Part shown: piece after piece, positions 9,084 to 17,685 of the stretch | Numbering within the stretch: the first letter of the stretch is position 1 | Layout of the letters: the number at the start of each line of letters is the position of its first letter | Assembly: GCF_051062515.1 (NCBI RefSeq) | Contig: NZ_JAMXEK010000006.1 | Strand: one strand, 5' to 3' | Length of the DNA stretch: 64,000 bases | Source of the DNA: Aliarcobacter sp017996075 | GTDB lineage: Bacteria > Campylobacterota > Campylobacteria > Campylobacterales > Arcobacteraceae | Notes under the pieces: model-generated | What the model was told of the DNA's origin: nothing | Database searches by the model: none | The model's input: the letters and a program-made list of their open reading frames with translations, nothing else | Made by a program: the position numbers and the translations under genes

Positions 9084-9593
9084 ATGAAAATAGCTGTTTT
9101 AGGAGCTGGAATAAGCGGACTTGGAAGTGCTTATATTTTAAGTAAAAACCATGATGTAGATATTTATGAAAAAGAGAACAGATTAGGTGGACATGCAAGA
9201 ACAACTCTTGTTCAAGAAGATGATAAATTCTTTGGAGTTGATACTGGGTTTTTGGTATTTAATTATGAAACATATCCGCTTTTGACAAAACTGTTTAAAG
9301 AGCTTGATGTAAAAATAGATAACTCTGATATGAGTTTTGCATTTTGGGATACAGTTAAAAATATAGCTTATAATGGTTCATCTTTAAGAGGAATGTTTGC
9401 TCAAAAAAGAAATCTATTCTCTTTTTCTCACTATCAAATGATAAATGATATAGATTCAGCTTTTAAAATGTTATATATGTCAACACAGGAGGTTCAAATA
9501 AAATGGGAAAGAACTAGTATTAGAAACTGGAGTGAGATTTATCCTCAACTTTGTATATTTTTCAGTGAAATTATGGAAAAATACACAAAGTAA
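9084..9593 (+). pseudogene. Truncated NAD(P)/FAD-binding amine-oxidase-like protein
   Basis: Only 169 codons where relatives are about 400-430 aa. The N-terminus is intact: MKIAVLGAGISGLGSAYIL (GxGxxG dinucleotide site), DIYEKENRLGGHARTT and VDTGFLVFN, typical of the flavin oxidoreductases that sit with DUF1365 and cyclopropane-synthase genes. Similarity seems to fade after about residue 130, and the tail beyond is not recognisable as the family. The usual downstream partners are absent and the convergent pigment cluster starts 77 bases later. I infer a deletion or insertion junction; a functional short protein is unlikely. Confidence 0.7.
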
Positions 9594-9670
9594 TATATAG
9601 GACTAGAGGTGATTTACACAGTTTAATTTACAGTTCCTAAAGAATTAAATCCAACTACAATTATAAAAAA

Positions 9671-10735
9671 TTATTTTAACCTTATAATAGTTTGGCACAA
9701 TCCAATATTATCAGTTATATCAACAATTTCAAAACCAACTTTAAGCAATATTTTTTCAAAATCACTATATCTAAACATTTTACTATATCCATTTGCAATA
9801 GCAGTAAAATATGGACTTGTATTAATTACACAATATGAAGCTATTTCATTGTTTTGTCTATCCCAAAATGGCTCCATTATACAAACTTGACTATTTTTGT
9901 TCATAAATTTTTTTACTTTTAATAAAATCTGCTCTATTTGTTCATCTTCAAAACAATCTAAAAATTGGCTCATCCAAATAATATCTATATTTTCTGGAAC
10001 ATTAATATCATTGAGTAATACATTAGACTCAATAAATGAAACATTTGTTAAATTCTTTTCATAAATATTTTTTTTTGCTAATTTAATTTGTTGTGGTAAA
10101 TCCATTATTGTAATATCGATTTGTGGATATTTACTTGATAGCTCCATAGCAAATTTACCAGTATTTCCACCAATATCCAAAATAGATTTTATATTTAAAT
10201 TATTCAAATACTCTATTGCTTTTGGAAATCCAGAATCAGAATAAAAATGGTCAAATTCAAACCAGCTATCTTGAACTTTTTGTGGTAAACTTGAAAGTGC
10301 TGGATATATAGTTTCCCAATCTCCAAAAACTTTTAAACCTTCAGGTTTTCTATTTTTTATTGACTCTTCTAAATTATAAAGTCCAAGATAATTTACATAG
10401 TGGTTATAATTCATATTTGCATTTGTCATCTTATCACTATTTATAAATATTCCAACTTTTGAGACAAAAAGCTTATTATCTTTCTCATATAAAATATTTG
10501 CACTTATTGCTGTCTCACTTAAAACTTTTATAGCGTAAATAGATAAATCAGAAATACTAGATAACTCTTCAACACTTAAACCATTTTTGTTTTTTGAAAG
10601 AATATTTAAAATATTTGTATCTCTTAAAACTCTAGCAACTTGAAAAACTATTGGAGCAAAAGCTATTTTTTGTGCTTCATATAAAGCCTCTACTGTTGAT
10701 AAATTTTGTGCATCTTGAAAGAAACTTTTTTCCAT
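9671..10735 (-). CDS. Class I SAM-dependent O-methyltransferase of the pigment cluster
   Basis: 354 aa. An N-terminal winged-helix dimerisation part (VARVLRDTNILNILSK, GLSVEELSSISDLS) is followed by a Rossmann SAM domain with ILDIGGNTGKFAMEL (motif I, about residue 190), ITIMDLP and WMSQFLDCFEDEQIEQIL, as in acetylserotonin/hydroxyneurosporene-type O-methyltransferases. APE clusters commonly carry a methyltransferase that acts on the aryl head group; whether it makes an O-methyl or C-methyl here is not shown. It is last in the minus-strand operon, 8 bases after the hydrolase gene. Confidence 0.85.
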   Translation of the reverse strand: MEKSFFQDAQNLSTVEALYEAQKIAFAPIVFQVARVLRDTNILNILSKNKNGLSVEELSSISDLSIYAIKVLSETAISANILYEKDNKLFVSKVGIFINSDKMTNANMNYNHYVNYLGLYNLEESIKNRKPEGLKVFGDWETIYPALSSLPQKVQDSWFEFDHFYSDSGFPKAIEYLNNLNIKSILDIGGNTGKFAMELSSKYPQIDITIMDLPQQIKLAKKNIYEKNLTNVSFIESNVLLNDINVPENIDIIWMSQFLDCFEDEQIEQILLKVKKFMNKNSQVCIMEPFWDRQNNEIASYCVINTSPYFTAIANGYSKMFRYSDFEKILLKVGFEIVDITDNIGLCQTIIRLK

Positions 10736-10743
10736 ATCTTTTC

Positions 10744-12078
10744 CTAATATTTTTCTTTATTATTCATTGTTACTTTTTTATGAAATACTTTTTTTGTAAA
10801 TGGACTTACAATAGTAGTTAAAGAAAAAATTATATCATTTATTCCTTGACTAAAAATAGCACTATTATTGGCTTCTATTTTTGAACCTGCAATATCAAGT
10901 TTTGAATTCAAGAGATTTATTGCAATATCTCCTTTTATAGTACTTGATGTTATGTTTATATTAGAGTTTATTGCTTGAATTGAGTTAGAGCTTGAACCTA
11001 TATTTGAATCTACTATATAAACATCAGAATTTTCAATTATAAGTCTTTCTATATTACAGTTGTTTAAATGCAAATTATTTGAATTAGTAATTTTTAAATA
11101 TTTATAACTACAATCTTTTAATTCACCTTTACTATTTTTTAGCTCTCTATTTAAACTACTTTGTTTATATATTTTTTCATCTTTTTTTATATCATTACTC
11201 AAAAAATAATCTAAATAATTAAAATATTCTTCTTTTGAATCAAGTATTGGAACATGTCCACTATTTTTTATTATAAAAAGTTTTGAATTATCCAACAAAA
11301 AATTTAAAACATATCCACTTCTTAAAGGAGTAACTCCATCATTTTCACCCCATAATATCATTGTAGGAGTTTTAATATTATGTAATTCAAACCAATCTTC
11401 AGTCATAAGACCTAATGCTGCTATTGAAGTTGGCGAATTTAAAAATTTTGTTCTAATTCTTTCATCTCTTACAACACTACTTAAATCTTTTGGTAAAATA
11501 CTTGCTAAACTATTTGTTATATTGGTTGCAAATTGTGATATTTGACCATTTAATTCACTTCTACTATTTTCATCAACCATTTTACTAACTTGATTTTTTA
11601 TCATAAATTCACCATAAGAATCTTTATGTAAAATTCCAGCAGAATCAATAACAAAAAGTTTTTTAATTTTATCTTGATGTAAAGTAGCATATTTAAGACT
11701 AATAGCTCCACCCATAGAGTGTCCAACTAAATAAAATTGTCTATTATCTAAAAATTTAGAAACTAAAAAATCTAAAACTTGTGCATATTTTTCTGGTGTA
11801 TATTCAACATTATCTTTTGATGATTTTCCAAATCCTGGTAAATCAAAAGTTATCACATAGTAGTTATCTTTTAATTTATGTATAGTTTCTTGCCAAATAG
11901 TTGAAGCTTCATCACCTAAACCATGTACAAAAACTATTGGTTCATTTTCAATATTTCCATCAACATTTATATACACTTGTGAATTTAAAACTGGTTCTTG
12001 TATATAAAACTCATCTGCAAATATCTTAGAAAAAAGAAAAAATATTACAAAAATATATTTAATCTTGTAACTTAACAA
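10744..12078 (-). CDS. Exported alpha/beta-hydrolase fused to a beta-helix-like repeat domain
   Basis: 444 aa from a TTG chosen because AAAAGGAAC lies 7 bases upstream; in-frame ATGs at 12096 and 12105 lack a ribosome site. The N-terminus is a Sec signal (basic start, FVIFFLFSKIFA, then DEF). The hydrolase domain has FVHGLGDEAS (oxyanion), the nucleophile elbow GHSMGG and the C-terminal His in SGHVPILDS. From about residue 300 a second region is built of short Asn/Ser/Ile-rich units (NSDVYIVDSNIGSSS, INSNINITSSTIKGD), like a right-handed beta-helix. Role in the cluster is unknown; cleavage or transfer of the pigment ester in the periplasm is possible. Confidence 0.7.
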   Translation of the reverse strand: MLSYKIKYIFVIFFLFSKIFADEFYIQEPVLNSQVYINVDGNIENEPIVFVHGLGDEASTIWQETIHKLKDNYYVITFDLPGFGKSSKDNVEYTPEKYAQVLDFLVSKFLDNRQFYLVGHSMGGAISLKYATLHQDKIKKLFVIDSAGILHKDSYGEFMIKNQVSKMVDENSRSELNGQISQFATNITNSLASILPKDLSSVVRDERIRTKFLNSPTSIAALGLMTEDWFELHNIKTPTMILWGENDGVTPLRSGYVLNFLLDNSKLFIIKNSGHVPILDSKEEYFNYLDYFLSNDIKKDEKIYKQSSLNRELKNSKGELKDCSYKYLKITNSNNLHLNNCNIERLIIENSDVYIVDSNIGSSSNSIQAINSNINITSSTIKGDIAINLLNSKLDIAGSKIEANNSAIFSQGINDIIFSLTTIVSPFTKKVFHKKVTMNNKEKY

Positions 12079-12409
12079 TAAAAGTTCCTTTTGCATAAAT
12101 ATCATTTTGGTTTATAAGTTCAAAGCTAAATTCATTTAACAAATCAAAGCTTGTATCTTTTTTAATCTTTATTTGAAACTCTAAAATATCACAATCTTTT
12201 AAAAGTTCAACATCTTTAAGACTAAGTAAAAAGCCAATTTGTGGTTTTTCATTTTGTGAAAAAACAATACTACTTTGAGCTGCCGCTTCGCATATCATTG
12301 GAAGTGTTGGCAAATAAGGAAAAGAGCAAGATACAAAAATATAATCTGCATCTTTTTTTACAATCTCTTCTACAAATCTTATTGGTTTTTGGTGAGGTAA
12401 ATTTTTCAT
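12059..12409 (-). CDS. Hot-dog 3-hydroxyacyl-ACP dehydratase, ApeP-like
   Basis: 116 aa, a single hot-dog domain of the FabA/FabZ kind. The N-terminus LPHQKPIRFVEEI has the expected His, and the long helix carries MICEAAAQSSIVF, where Glu41 and the Gln match the catalytic region of ApeP-type dehydratases. It would remove water from the 3-hydroxyacyl-ACP to make the conjugated double bonds. Its start overlaps the preceding ketosynthase-like gene by 4 bases (ATGA type) and its 3' end overlaps the hydrolase start, so translation is coupled. Confidence 0.75.
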   Translation of the reverse strand: MKNLPHQKPIRFVEEIVKKDADYIFVSCSFPYLPTLPMICEAAAQSSIVFSQNEKPQIGFLLSLKDVELLKDCDILEFQIKIKKDTSFDLLNEFSFELINQNDIYAKGTFIVKLQD

Positions 12410-13047
12410 ATATCAACTCTTACAATATTTTTTTTAGTTTTATCAAAATTTTGAGCAATAAACATAAGATGTTTTATAGAGTTAGGAAAACCTTTTAAAG
12501 TTATATTTTCAAGATTTATAGTGCTATCCTCTTTACTTATTTTTACTTTTAAAGCAACAACAGATTCTAAAAAATCAATACAAGAGTTTACCTCTTGTAT
12601 ATTTGTAATATTTATAGTTTCACTACAAATCAAAACAACCTCATCATTATCTAAAGCTTTAATGGCACCTGCTTTTAAAACTTTGAAAGAAGTTTCATCT
12701 CCACTTGAAATAGTTAATATCTCATTTTTATTTTCAAATAAAATAGAGGCATATGATACAGCTGTATTATAAACAGAGTTTTGAAAATCTGTTGGAGATA
12801 ACATACTTTCATCTAAAATAGCTTTTAATATGTTTGATGAAGATAGCAACTCTCCAAAAGAGCTTCCGTATATAATTCTACTGTTTTTTGCATCTATTTT
12901 ATGTAAGGCTTCAATTACAAGTTTTGAAGCTTTTGTTAATCTTCTTCTAAAAACCATTTGAGGTACTAACTCTTTTGTATTTAGCTCTTCAATACTCTCT
13001 TTATCAAAAAGATAAAAAGCATCTAATATCTCTAAATTAATCTTCAT
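12406..13047 (-). CDS. Ketosynthase-like chain-length factor
   Basis: 213 aa from the second ATG (MKINLEILDAFYLF), which has GGA 7 bases upstream and overlaps the preceding ketosynthase by 11 bases. It resembles the N-terminal ketosynthase-like domain (Ketoacyl-synt_2): YGSSFGELLSS, FQNSVYNTAVSYASI and the ISSGDETSFKVLKAGAIKAL segment. At the position of the active-site cysteine it has the Ser-Ser-Gly-Asp stretch, so it should be non-catalytic. In APE synthases such a protein pairs with an active ketosynthase and sets chain length. Confidence 0.75.
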   Translation of the reverse strand: MKINLEILDAFYLFDKESIEELNTKELVPQMVFRRRLTKASKLVIEALHKIDAKNSRIIYGSSFGELLSSSNILKAILDESMLSPTDFQNSVYNTAVSYASILFENKNEILTISSGDETSFKVLKAGAIKALDNDEVVLICSETINITNIQEVNSCIDFLESVVALKVKISKEDSTINLENITLKGFPNSIKHLMFIAQNFDKTKKNIVRVDI

Positions 13048-14164
13048 TACATATTCCAAAAATTAAAGATGTATTATTACCACCAAATGCAAAAGAGTTA
13101 CTAATAGTATATTTTATATCTTGTTTAGAAGTAACCATTGGATAGTTTATTCCTTCTATTTCTATCTCATTTAAACCTTTATTTGGCACAATAGTTTGAT
13201 TTTTTAAAACCATACAACATATAATTGCCTCAATAGCTCCAGCAGCACCTAAAGTATGTCCAGTAATTGATTTTGTAGAACTAACTTGTGGTTTTGTTTT
13301 ACTATCTTTAAAAAGCTCTTTAATTGCTGTTAATTCTGAAAAATCATTTGCATAAGTTCCAGTTCCATGAGCATTTATGTAATCTATATCATCTGGTTTT
13401 AGTTTAGCATCTTTTAAAGCATTTTTCATAGCTTCTATTGCACCAAGTCCATTTGGATGTGGTTGTGTCATATGGTGTGCATCTGAACTATATCCAACAC
13501 CTAAAATTTCTATTGAACTATCTTGTTTTTTATCTTGTAAAAATAAAATACCAAAACCTTCGGCTACATTCATACCTTCTCTATTTTTATCAAAAGGAGT
13601 ACAAGGTTTTGAAGATAAAACACTTAAAGCAGAAAATCCACAAACAGTTGTATGTGATAAATCATCAATTCCAACAACTAAAACATTTTTATATATACCT
13701 TTTTGTATTACCTCTTTTGCATAACCTAATGCATTTGCACTTGAAGTACAAGCAGTTGAAAAAGATATATCATCATAAAAAGTAAAATGTTTTTTTAAAA
13801 AATATGCTATTGAATCTATTGGATGTTTTTTATAATCTATATTTTTATAGTTTTTATCTTTAAAATATAAATTTTCAGTTTCACTCATTCCTCCAACGCT
13901 TGAACCTACAACCAAAAGAGTATCTTGAAAATCTTTTAAATTTAAGTTTTTCAATAGTTCTTTCAATCTTTCAAGCAATATATCATTTAAAGATTTATCT
14001 TTTTTTATCTTTCCAATAGCTACAACTCTATCTTTTACATAATTTGTATCTAAAGTTATAGTATCTTTTTTCTCACAAATTGAAGAGAAAAGCTCATTAG
14101 CATTATCTCCTGCACAAGAGATAGTGTCAAAATAGTTTACAAAAACTCTATTTTTAAAATTCAT
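13037..14164 (-). CDS. Beta-ketoacyl-ACP synthase (KAS II type), catalytic APE ketosynthase
   Basis: 375 aa with a complete thiolase fold. The catalytic triad is visible: Cys139 in FSTACTSSANALG, His266 in NAHGTGTYAND and His303 in SITGHTLGAAGA. It would condense malonyl-ACP with the growing aryl-polyene chain, probably with the adjacent cysteine-less partner. Its start overlaps the flavoenzyme stop by one base (TAATG type) and its end overlaps the chain-length factor gene. Confidence 0.9.
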   Translation of the reverse strand: MNFKNRVFVNYFDTISCAGDNANELFSSICEKKDTITLDTNYVKDRVVAIGKIKKDKSLNDILLERLKELLKNLNLKDFQDTLLVVGSSVGGMSETENLYFKDKNYKNIDYKKHPIDSIAYFLKKHFTFYDDISFSTACTSSANALGYAKEVIQKGIYKNVLVVGIDDLSHTTVCGFSALSVLSSKPCTPFDKNREGMNVAEGFGILFLQDKKQDSSIEILGVGYSSDAHHMTQPHPNGLGAIEAMKNALKDAKLKPDDIDYINAHGTGTYANDFSELTAIKELFKDSKTKPQVSSTKSITGHTLGAAGAIEAIICCMVLKNQTIVPNKGLNEIEIEGINYPMVTSKQDIKYTISNSFAFGGNNTSLIFGICNED

Positions 14165-15390
14165 TAATTTTGGCTCTCACTCATCTCAACAAGCGCATCA
14201 ATTCTTTGCTTTGTATTTTTCACAAAATAGTTATTTTCATCCCAAACATAGCCTGAAAGTATTGAAGCAATAGATTGTTTTATCTGTTTAGATTTATTTT
14301 TAGCATAAAAAATTTTTCTTAGTTTTCCACTATACCAAGCATATACAAACTCTCTAAAGACATTTATACCCATCATCATATAATCTTCATAATCTTTTTG
14401 CCAATCTACTTCTTTCCCATTTAATTCATCAATAATCAAAGATGCAACTCTTGAAGATGACTCTAATGCCAATGTAACACCTGAAGAGAAAACAGGATCT
14501 AAAAACTCTGTAGCATTTCCACTCATTGCAAAACCTTTCCCATACATCTTTTTAATAGATGCTGAGTAACCATTTATAATTCTTACAGGTGCCACTTGTT
14601 TTGCATTTCTATATTTTTCTTTTAAATATTTATGACTATTTATAGCTTTTAACAAAAACTCCTCTTTTGAAAGTCCTGTATCTAAAAAATAGTTCTCTTC
14701 ACAAACTATACCAATAGAAGTTACTCCATCGCTAAAAGGAATTCCCCAAAACCAAGCTTTATTATCATCGTGTATAACAATATCTATAAAACCTTCATTC
14801 TCTTTATCTCTTCTTGTTTCGCCTGTCATTCTTGTTAAAATCGCATTTCTTAGTTTTAAATCAGATGGCTCATCAAGATTTAAAAGTTGTGGTAAAACTC
14901 TTCCATATCCAGAAGCATCTAAAACAAATCTTGCTTTAAAACTACTTTTTACTCCATTTTCATCTTGTGCATATATAATATTTTTTTCATTATCATAGTC
15001 TATAACTTCAACTTTATGTCTTACATCAGCTCCTAATTTAATGGCTGTTTGGAGTAAAACATTGTCAAACTCTTCTCTTTTTACTTGAAAACTTGTATTG
15101 CATTTTTGACCTAAATTATCTCTAAAATCAATTATCTCTTCGATTTTATTCTCATCAATAAAAATTGCTCCTGGTTTTAACATAAAACCTTGCTCTTTTA
15201 TTACATCTAATATTCCAATACTCTCTAAAACTTCATTACATTTTGGAAGAAGTGACTCACCTATTACAAATCTTGGAAACTCTAATTTTTCCAAAATTGT
15301 CACACTAAACCCTGCTTTTAAAAGTTTACAAGCGGCAATAGAACCACTAGGTCCTCCCCCAATTATAAGTACATCACAATTTTCTTCCAT
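14164..15390 (-). CDS. Flavin-dependent halogenase/monooxygenase-like enzyme
   Basis: 408 aa. The FAD site is at the N-terminus (IIGGGPSGSIAA, residues about 9-20), followed by FPRFVIGESLLP. The WFWGIP stretch (213-218) is close to the WxWxIP signature of flavin halogenases, and Lys72 in GFMLKPGAIF sits where carrier-protein-dependent phenol/pyrrole halogenases keep the catalytic Lys. Flexirubins are often chlorinated and hydroxylated on the ring, and their clusters carry a similar enzyme. Hydroxylation without halogenation cannot be excluded. Located second in the minus-strand operon after an ACP that could present the aryl substrate. Confidence 0.7.
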   Translation of the reverse strand: MEENCDVLIIGGGPSGSIAACKLLKAGFSVTILEKLEFPRFVIGESLLPKCNEVLESIGILDVIKEQGFMLKPGAIFIDENKIEEIIDFRDNLGQKCNTSFQVKREEFDNVLLQTAIKLGADVRHKVEVIDYDNEKNIIYAQDENGVKSSFKARFVLDASGYGRVLPQLLNLDEPSDLKLRNAILTRMTGETRRDKENEGFIDIVIHDDNKAWFWGIPFSDGVTSIGIVCEENYFLDTGLSKEEFLLKAINSHKYLKEKYRNAKQVAPVRIINGYSASIKKMYGKGFAMSGNATEFLDPVFSSGVTLALESSSRVASLIIDELNGKEVDWQKDYEDYMMMGINVFREFVYAWYSGKLRKIFYAKNKSKQIKQSIASILSGYVWDENNYFVKNTKQRIDALVEMSESQN

Positions 15391-15399
15391 GACAACTTC

Positions 15400-15657
15400 T
15401 TATTTTAAATTTTCATTTATATAGTTTAATAAATTTTGAACTGATGAAAAAATAGTCTTATAATCAGCACTATTACTAATTTTTACTCCATACTCTTTTT
15501 CAATAATTAAAACTAACTCTATTGAATCAACAGAGTCTAAACCAATCCCCTCTTCTCCAAACAAAGCTGAATTGTTATCTATATCATCAACTGTTATATC
15601 TTCTAGCTTTAAACCATCAATTAACACTTGCTTAAAATTATCTATTGAAATTGCCAT
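15400..15657 (-). CDS. Acyl carrier protein 1 of the pigment cluster
   Basis: 85 aa, acidic, four-helix ACP. Ser42 in GIGLDSVDSIELVL is the phosphopantetheine attachment site. It leads the minus-strand operon, 9 bases before the flavoenzyme gene. APE systems use two ACPs; this one and the ACP at 26935 would split starter loading and chain extension, in an order not visible from sequence. Confidence 0.92.
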   Translation of the reverse strand: MAISIDNFKQVLIDGLKLEDITVDDIDNNSALFGEEGIGLDSVDSIELVLIIEKEYGVKISNSADYKTIFSSVQNLLNYINENLK

Positions 15658-15662
15658 ATTTT

Positions 15663-15697
15663 CTATTCCCTTATATAAAAATTAAGGGATTATTATA
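15663..15697 (-). promoter_or_regulatory. -10 element and SD-sequestering hairpin ahead of ACP 1
   Basis: On the minus strand a TATAAT (15692-15697) with a poor upstream TTAAAG at 17-base spacing is followed by CCCTTA, a 9-nt loop and TAAGGG (15668-15688). The 3' arm of this hairpin contains the AAGGGA that serves as the ribosome site of the ACP gene. It could restrict translation initiation for the first gene of the operon. The stem is only 6 bp. Confidence 0.45.
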
Positions 15698-15746
15698 TCT
15701 ATATTACTCTTAAGCTTTAAAAAAATAATATTAAGAGAATTTATTA

Positions 15747-15752
15747 TATAAT
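15747..15752 (+). promoter_or_regulatory. Candidate -10 for the plus-strand pigment operon
   Basis: TATAAT in the divergent spacer, 35 bases upstream of the TTG start of the first plus-strand gene. No TTGACA-like -35 is at the right distance, which is common in this phylum. The two arms of the cluster therefore start from one ~130-base divergent region. Confidence 0.4.
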
Positions 15753-15786
15753 CACTACCAAAAATTTATCCTAGGTACATTATATT

Positions 15787-16110
15787 TTGAAAAATCTATT
15801 TAAAATTTTAGAGATAACAAAAAAAGAGAGTGAAAAAGAGATAACAATTTTATTAACAAATAAAAGTCATCCTTTTTTTAAAGCTCATTTCCCAAAAAAT
15901 GAGATTTTGGCTGGATTTTTACAAATAGATATTATTGCAGATGTTTTAAAACATAGTGTTAAAAAGATAAATAAAGCAAAATTTTTATCTATAATAAAAC
16001 CAGATGATATTATTAAATATTGTATTAGTTCAAAAGATAATATATCGTATAAAATTATTATTAAAAACAAAGAAAATAAGAAAATTAGTGAGTTTAGTTA
16101 TGAAATATAG
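15787..16110 (+). CDS. ApeI-like hot-dog dehydratase/thioesterase
   Basis: 107 aa from a TTG start. HPFFKAHFPKNEILAGFLQIDI (residues 28-49) matches the FabZ/ApeI motif HPxFxgHFPxxPixPGxxQid, with the catalytic His34. It is the second dehydratase-type protein of the cluster and would act in formation of the all-trans polyene. It is the first gene of the plus-strand operon; its stop overlaps the glycosyltransferase start by 11 bases. Confidence 0.8.
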   Translation: MKNLFKILEITKKESEKEITILLTNKSHPFFKAHFPKNEILAGFLQIDIIADVLKHSVKKINKAKFLSIIKPDDIIKYCISSKDNISYKIIIKNKENKKISEFSYEI

Positions 16111-16822
16111 AGATATTATAGTTATTGTCCCTACTTTAAACAATGATTTAACAATTCAAAATGTTGTGGATGATATTTTATCTTTTGGATATAAAGTTAT
16201 TGTAATTGATGATGGGTACACAAATCCTGTATCAAATTTTTTAAAACAAAATGATAATGTAACTATAATTAGACATGAAAAAAATAGAGGTAAAGGTGAA
16301 GCTATTTTAAGTGGAGCTAAAAAAGTAAAAGAGTTAGGTTATAAATATTTTGCTAGTTTAGATGGTGATGGACAACATATGGCAAGTGAAATAAAAAAGC
16401 TTCAAAATACAATTTCAAAAGAGAATCAAATAATTATTGGTGCTAGAAATTTTGATATTGCAAATGTTCCAAATGGCTCAAAATTTGGAAGATGGTTTAG
16501 TAATTTCTGGGCTTGTTGGGATACTGGATATAAAATAACTGACTCTTTATCTGGATTTAGAATTTATCCTATTTCAATATTAGACCTTCCCTACAAAACT
16601 TCAAAATTTGATTGGGAAATGGAAGTTTTAGTAAGACACGCTTGGGCTGGAAATGAGATAGTTGAAACAGTTATAGAGTGCTACTATCCAAAAGCCGAAG
16701 AGAGAGTTAGCCATTTTAGAAAATTTGAAGATACTATGGCTATTGTTTGGGTTCATGTACAAATGCTTCCAATAAAGTGGACAAATATGTTTTTAAATCT
16801 ATTTAGAAGAAAAAATAAGTAA
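16100..16822 (+). CDS. Glycosyltransferase family 2
   Basis: 240 aa starting at MKYRDIIVIVPTLNNDLT; the open frame extends 32 codons upstream into the previous gene, but that extension is not homologous. IVIDDGYTNP holds the first Asp pair, ASLDGDGQHMASEI the metal-binding DxD, and the C-terminal half has FDWEMEVLVRHAWAG. GT2 plus acyltransferase pairs are standard in APE clusters, where they may decorate the lipid anchor. Overlaps its neighbours by 11 and 1 bases. Confidence 0.88.
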   Translation: MKYRDIIVIVPTLNNDLTIQNVVDDILSFGYKVIVIDDGYTNPVSNFLKQNDNVTIIRHEKNRGKGEAILSGAKKVKELGYKYFASLDGDGQHMASEIKKLQNTISKENQIIIGARNFDIANVPNGSKFGRWFSNFWACWDTGYKITDSLSGFRIYPISILDLPYKTSKFDWEMEVLVRHAWAGNEIVETVIECYYPKAEERVSHFRKFEDTMAIVWVHVQMLPIKWTNMFLNLFRRKNK

Positions 16823-17679
16823 TGGCTACTATTCAAAGAGGAAGTGGATGGAGTATAAAATTAGTTTTTACTCTTTATAAATTTTTTGGCTATAAATTTA
16901 CATACTACCTAATGTATCCTGTAACATTTTTCTATTTTATTTTTGCAAGTAATGTTTATAAATCTTTAAAAATATATTATGAAAAATTAAATATTCCATT
17001 TACAAAAAAAATCTATTACAATCATCTTTTTATGTTTGCTATGTGCATGGTAGATAGATTTATCTCAAAATATGATTGTGCTTCTTATACTTACACTTAT
17101 GAAAATAAAGATTTTATAAAAGAAAAAGTTGATAGTGGTTCTATTTTACTTCTTTCACACTTTGGAGGATGGTCATCTTCTACTTGTAATACATTAAGCA
17201 ATAATATTATTAATGTTGTGATGAAAGAGGTTATTTTAAATAGTATTAAACAAATTGAAAATTCTATTAATAATCCTTTAAAAAATGTTAGAGTAATTGA
17301 TCAATCTTTAAATCCAATCGAGGTCTCTATAAAAATAGCAAACGCAATATCAAATAAAGAGTGTGTAGCTTTTATGGCAGATAGAGCTGTAGATCCAAGA
17401 TTTACACAAAAAGTAGAGTTTTTAGGGGAATTAGCCTCTTTTAATACAAATCCATTTAAAGTTGCATATAAAACAAAGACTCCTTTAACTCTATTTTTCA
17501 TAGTTCATAAGGGTTTACAAAACTACTATGTTCATAGTAAAGAGATAAAAATGGATTTTTCATTAGATGAAAATAGTGCTGTTACAAACTCTTTAAATGA
17601 GTATGTAAAAGATTTTGAAGCAATTGTGAAAAAATATCCAAATCAGTGGTTTAATTTATATAATTTTTGGGAAAGGTAA
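16822..17679 (+). CDS. LpxL/lysophospholipid-type acyltransferase
   Basis: 285 aa. An N-terminal hydrophobic helix (FTYYLMYPVTFFYFIFAS) anchors it in the inner membrane. LLSHFGGW at about residues 111-117 corresponds to the HX4D/E acyltransferase site region with His113, and MADRAVDPR continues the family pattern. Starts at a TAATG overlap with the glycosyltransferase. It probably links the polyene acid, or a fatty acid, to a membrane lipid or the resorcinol/glycerol anchor; acceptor is inferred. Confidence 0.82.
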   Translation: MATIQRGSGWSIKLVFTLYKFFGYKFTYYLMYPVTFFYFIFASNVYKSLKIYYEKLNIPFTKKIYYNHLFMFAMCMVDRFISKYDCASYTYTYENKDFIKEKVDSGSILLLSHFGGWSSSTCNTLSNNIINVVMKEVILNSIKQIENSINNPLKNVRVIDQSLNPIEVSIKIANAISNKECVAFMADRAVDPRFTQKVEFLGELASFNTNPFKVAYKTKTPLTLFFIVHKGLQNYYVHSKEIKMDFSLDENSAVTNSLNEYVKDFEAIVKKYPNQWFNLYNFWER

Positions 17680-17685
17680 TTAAAA

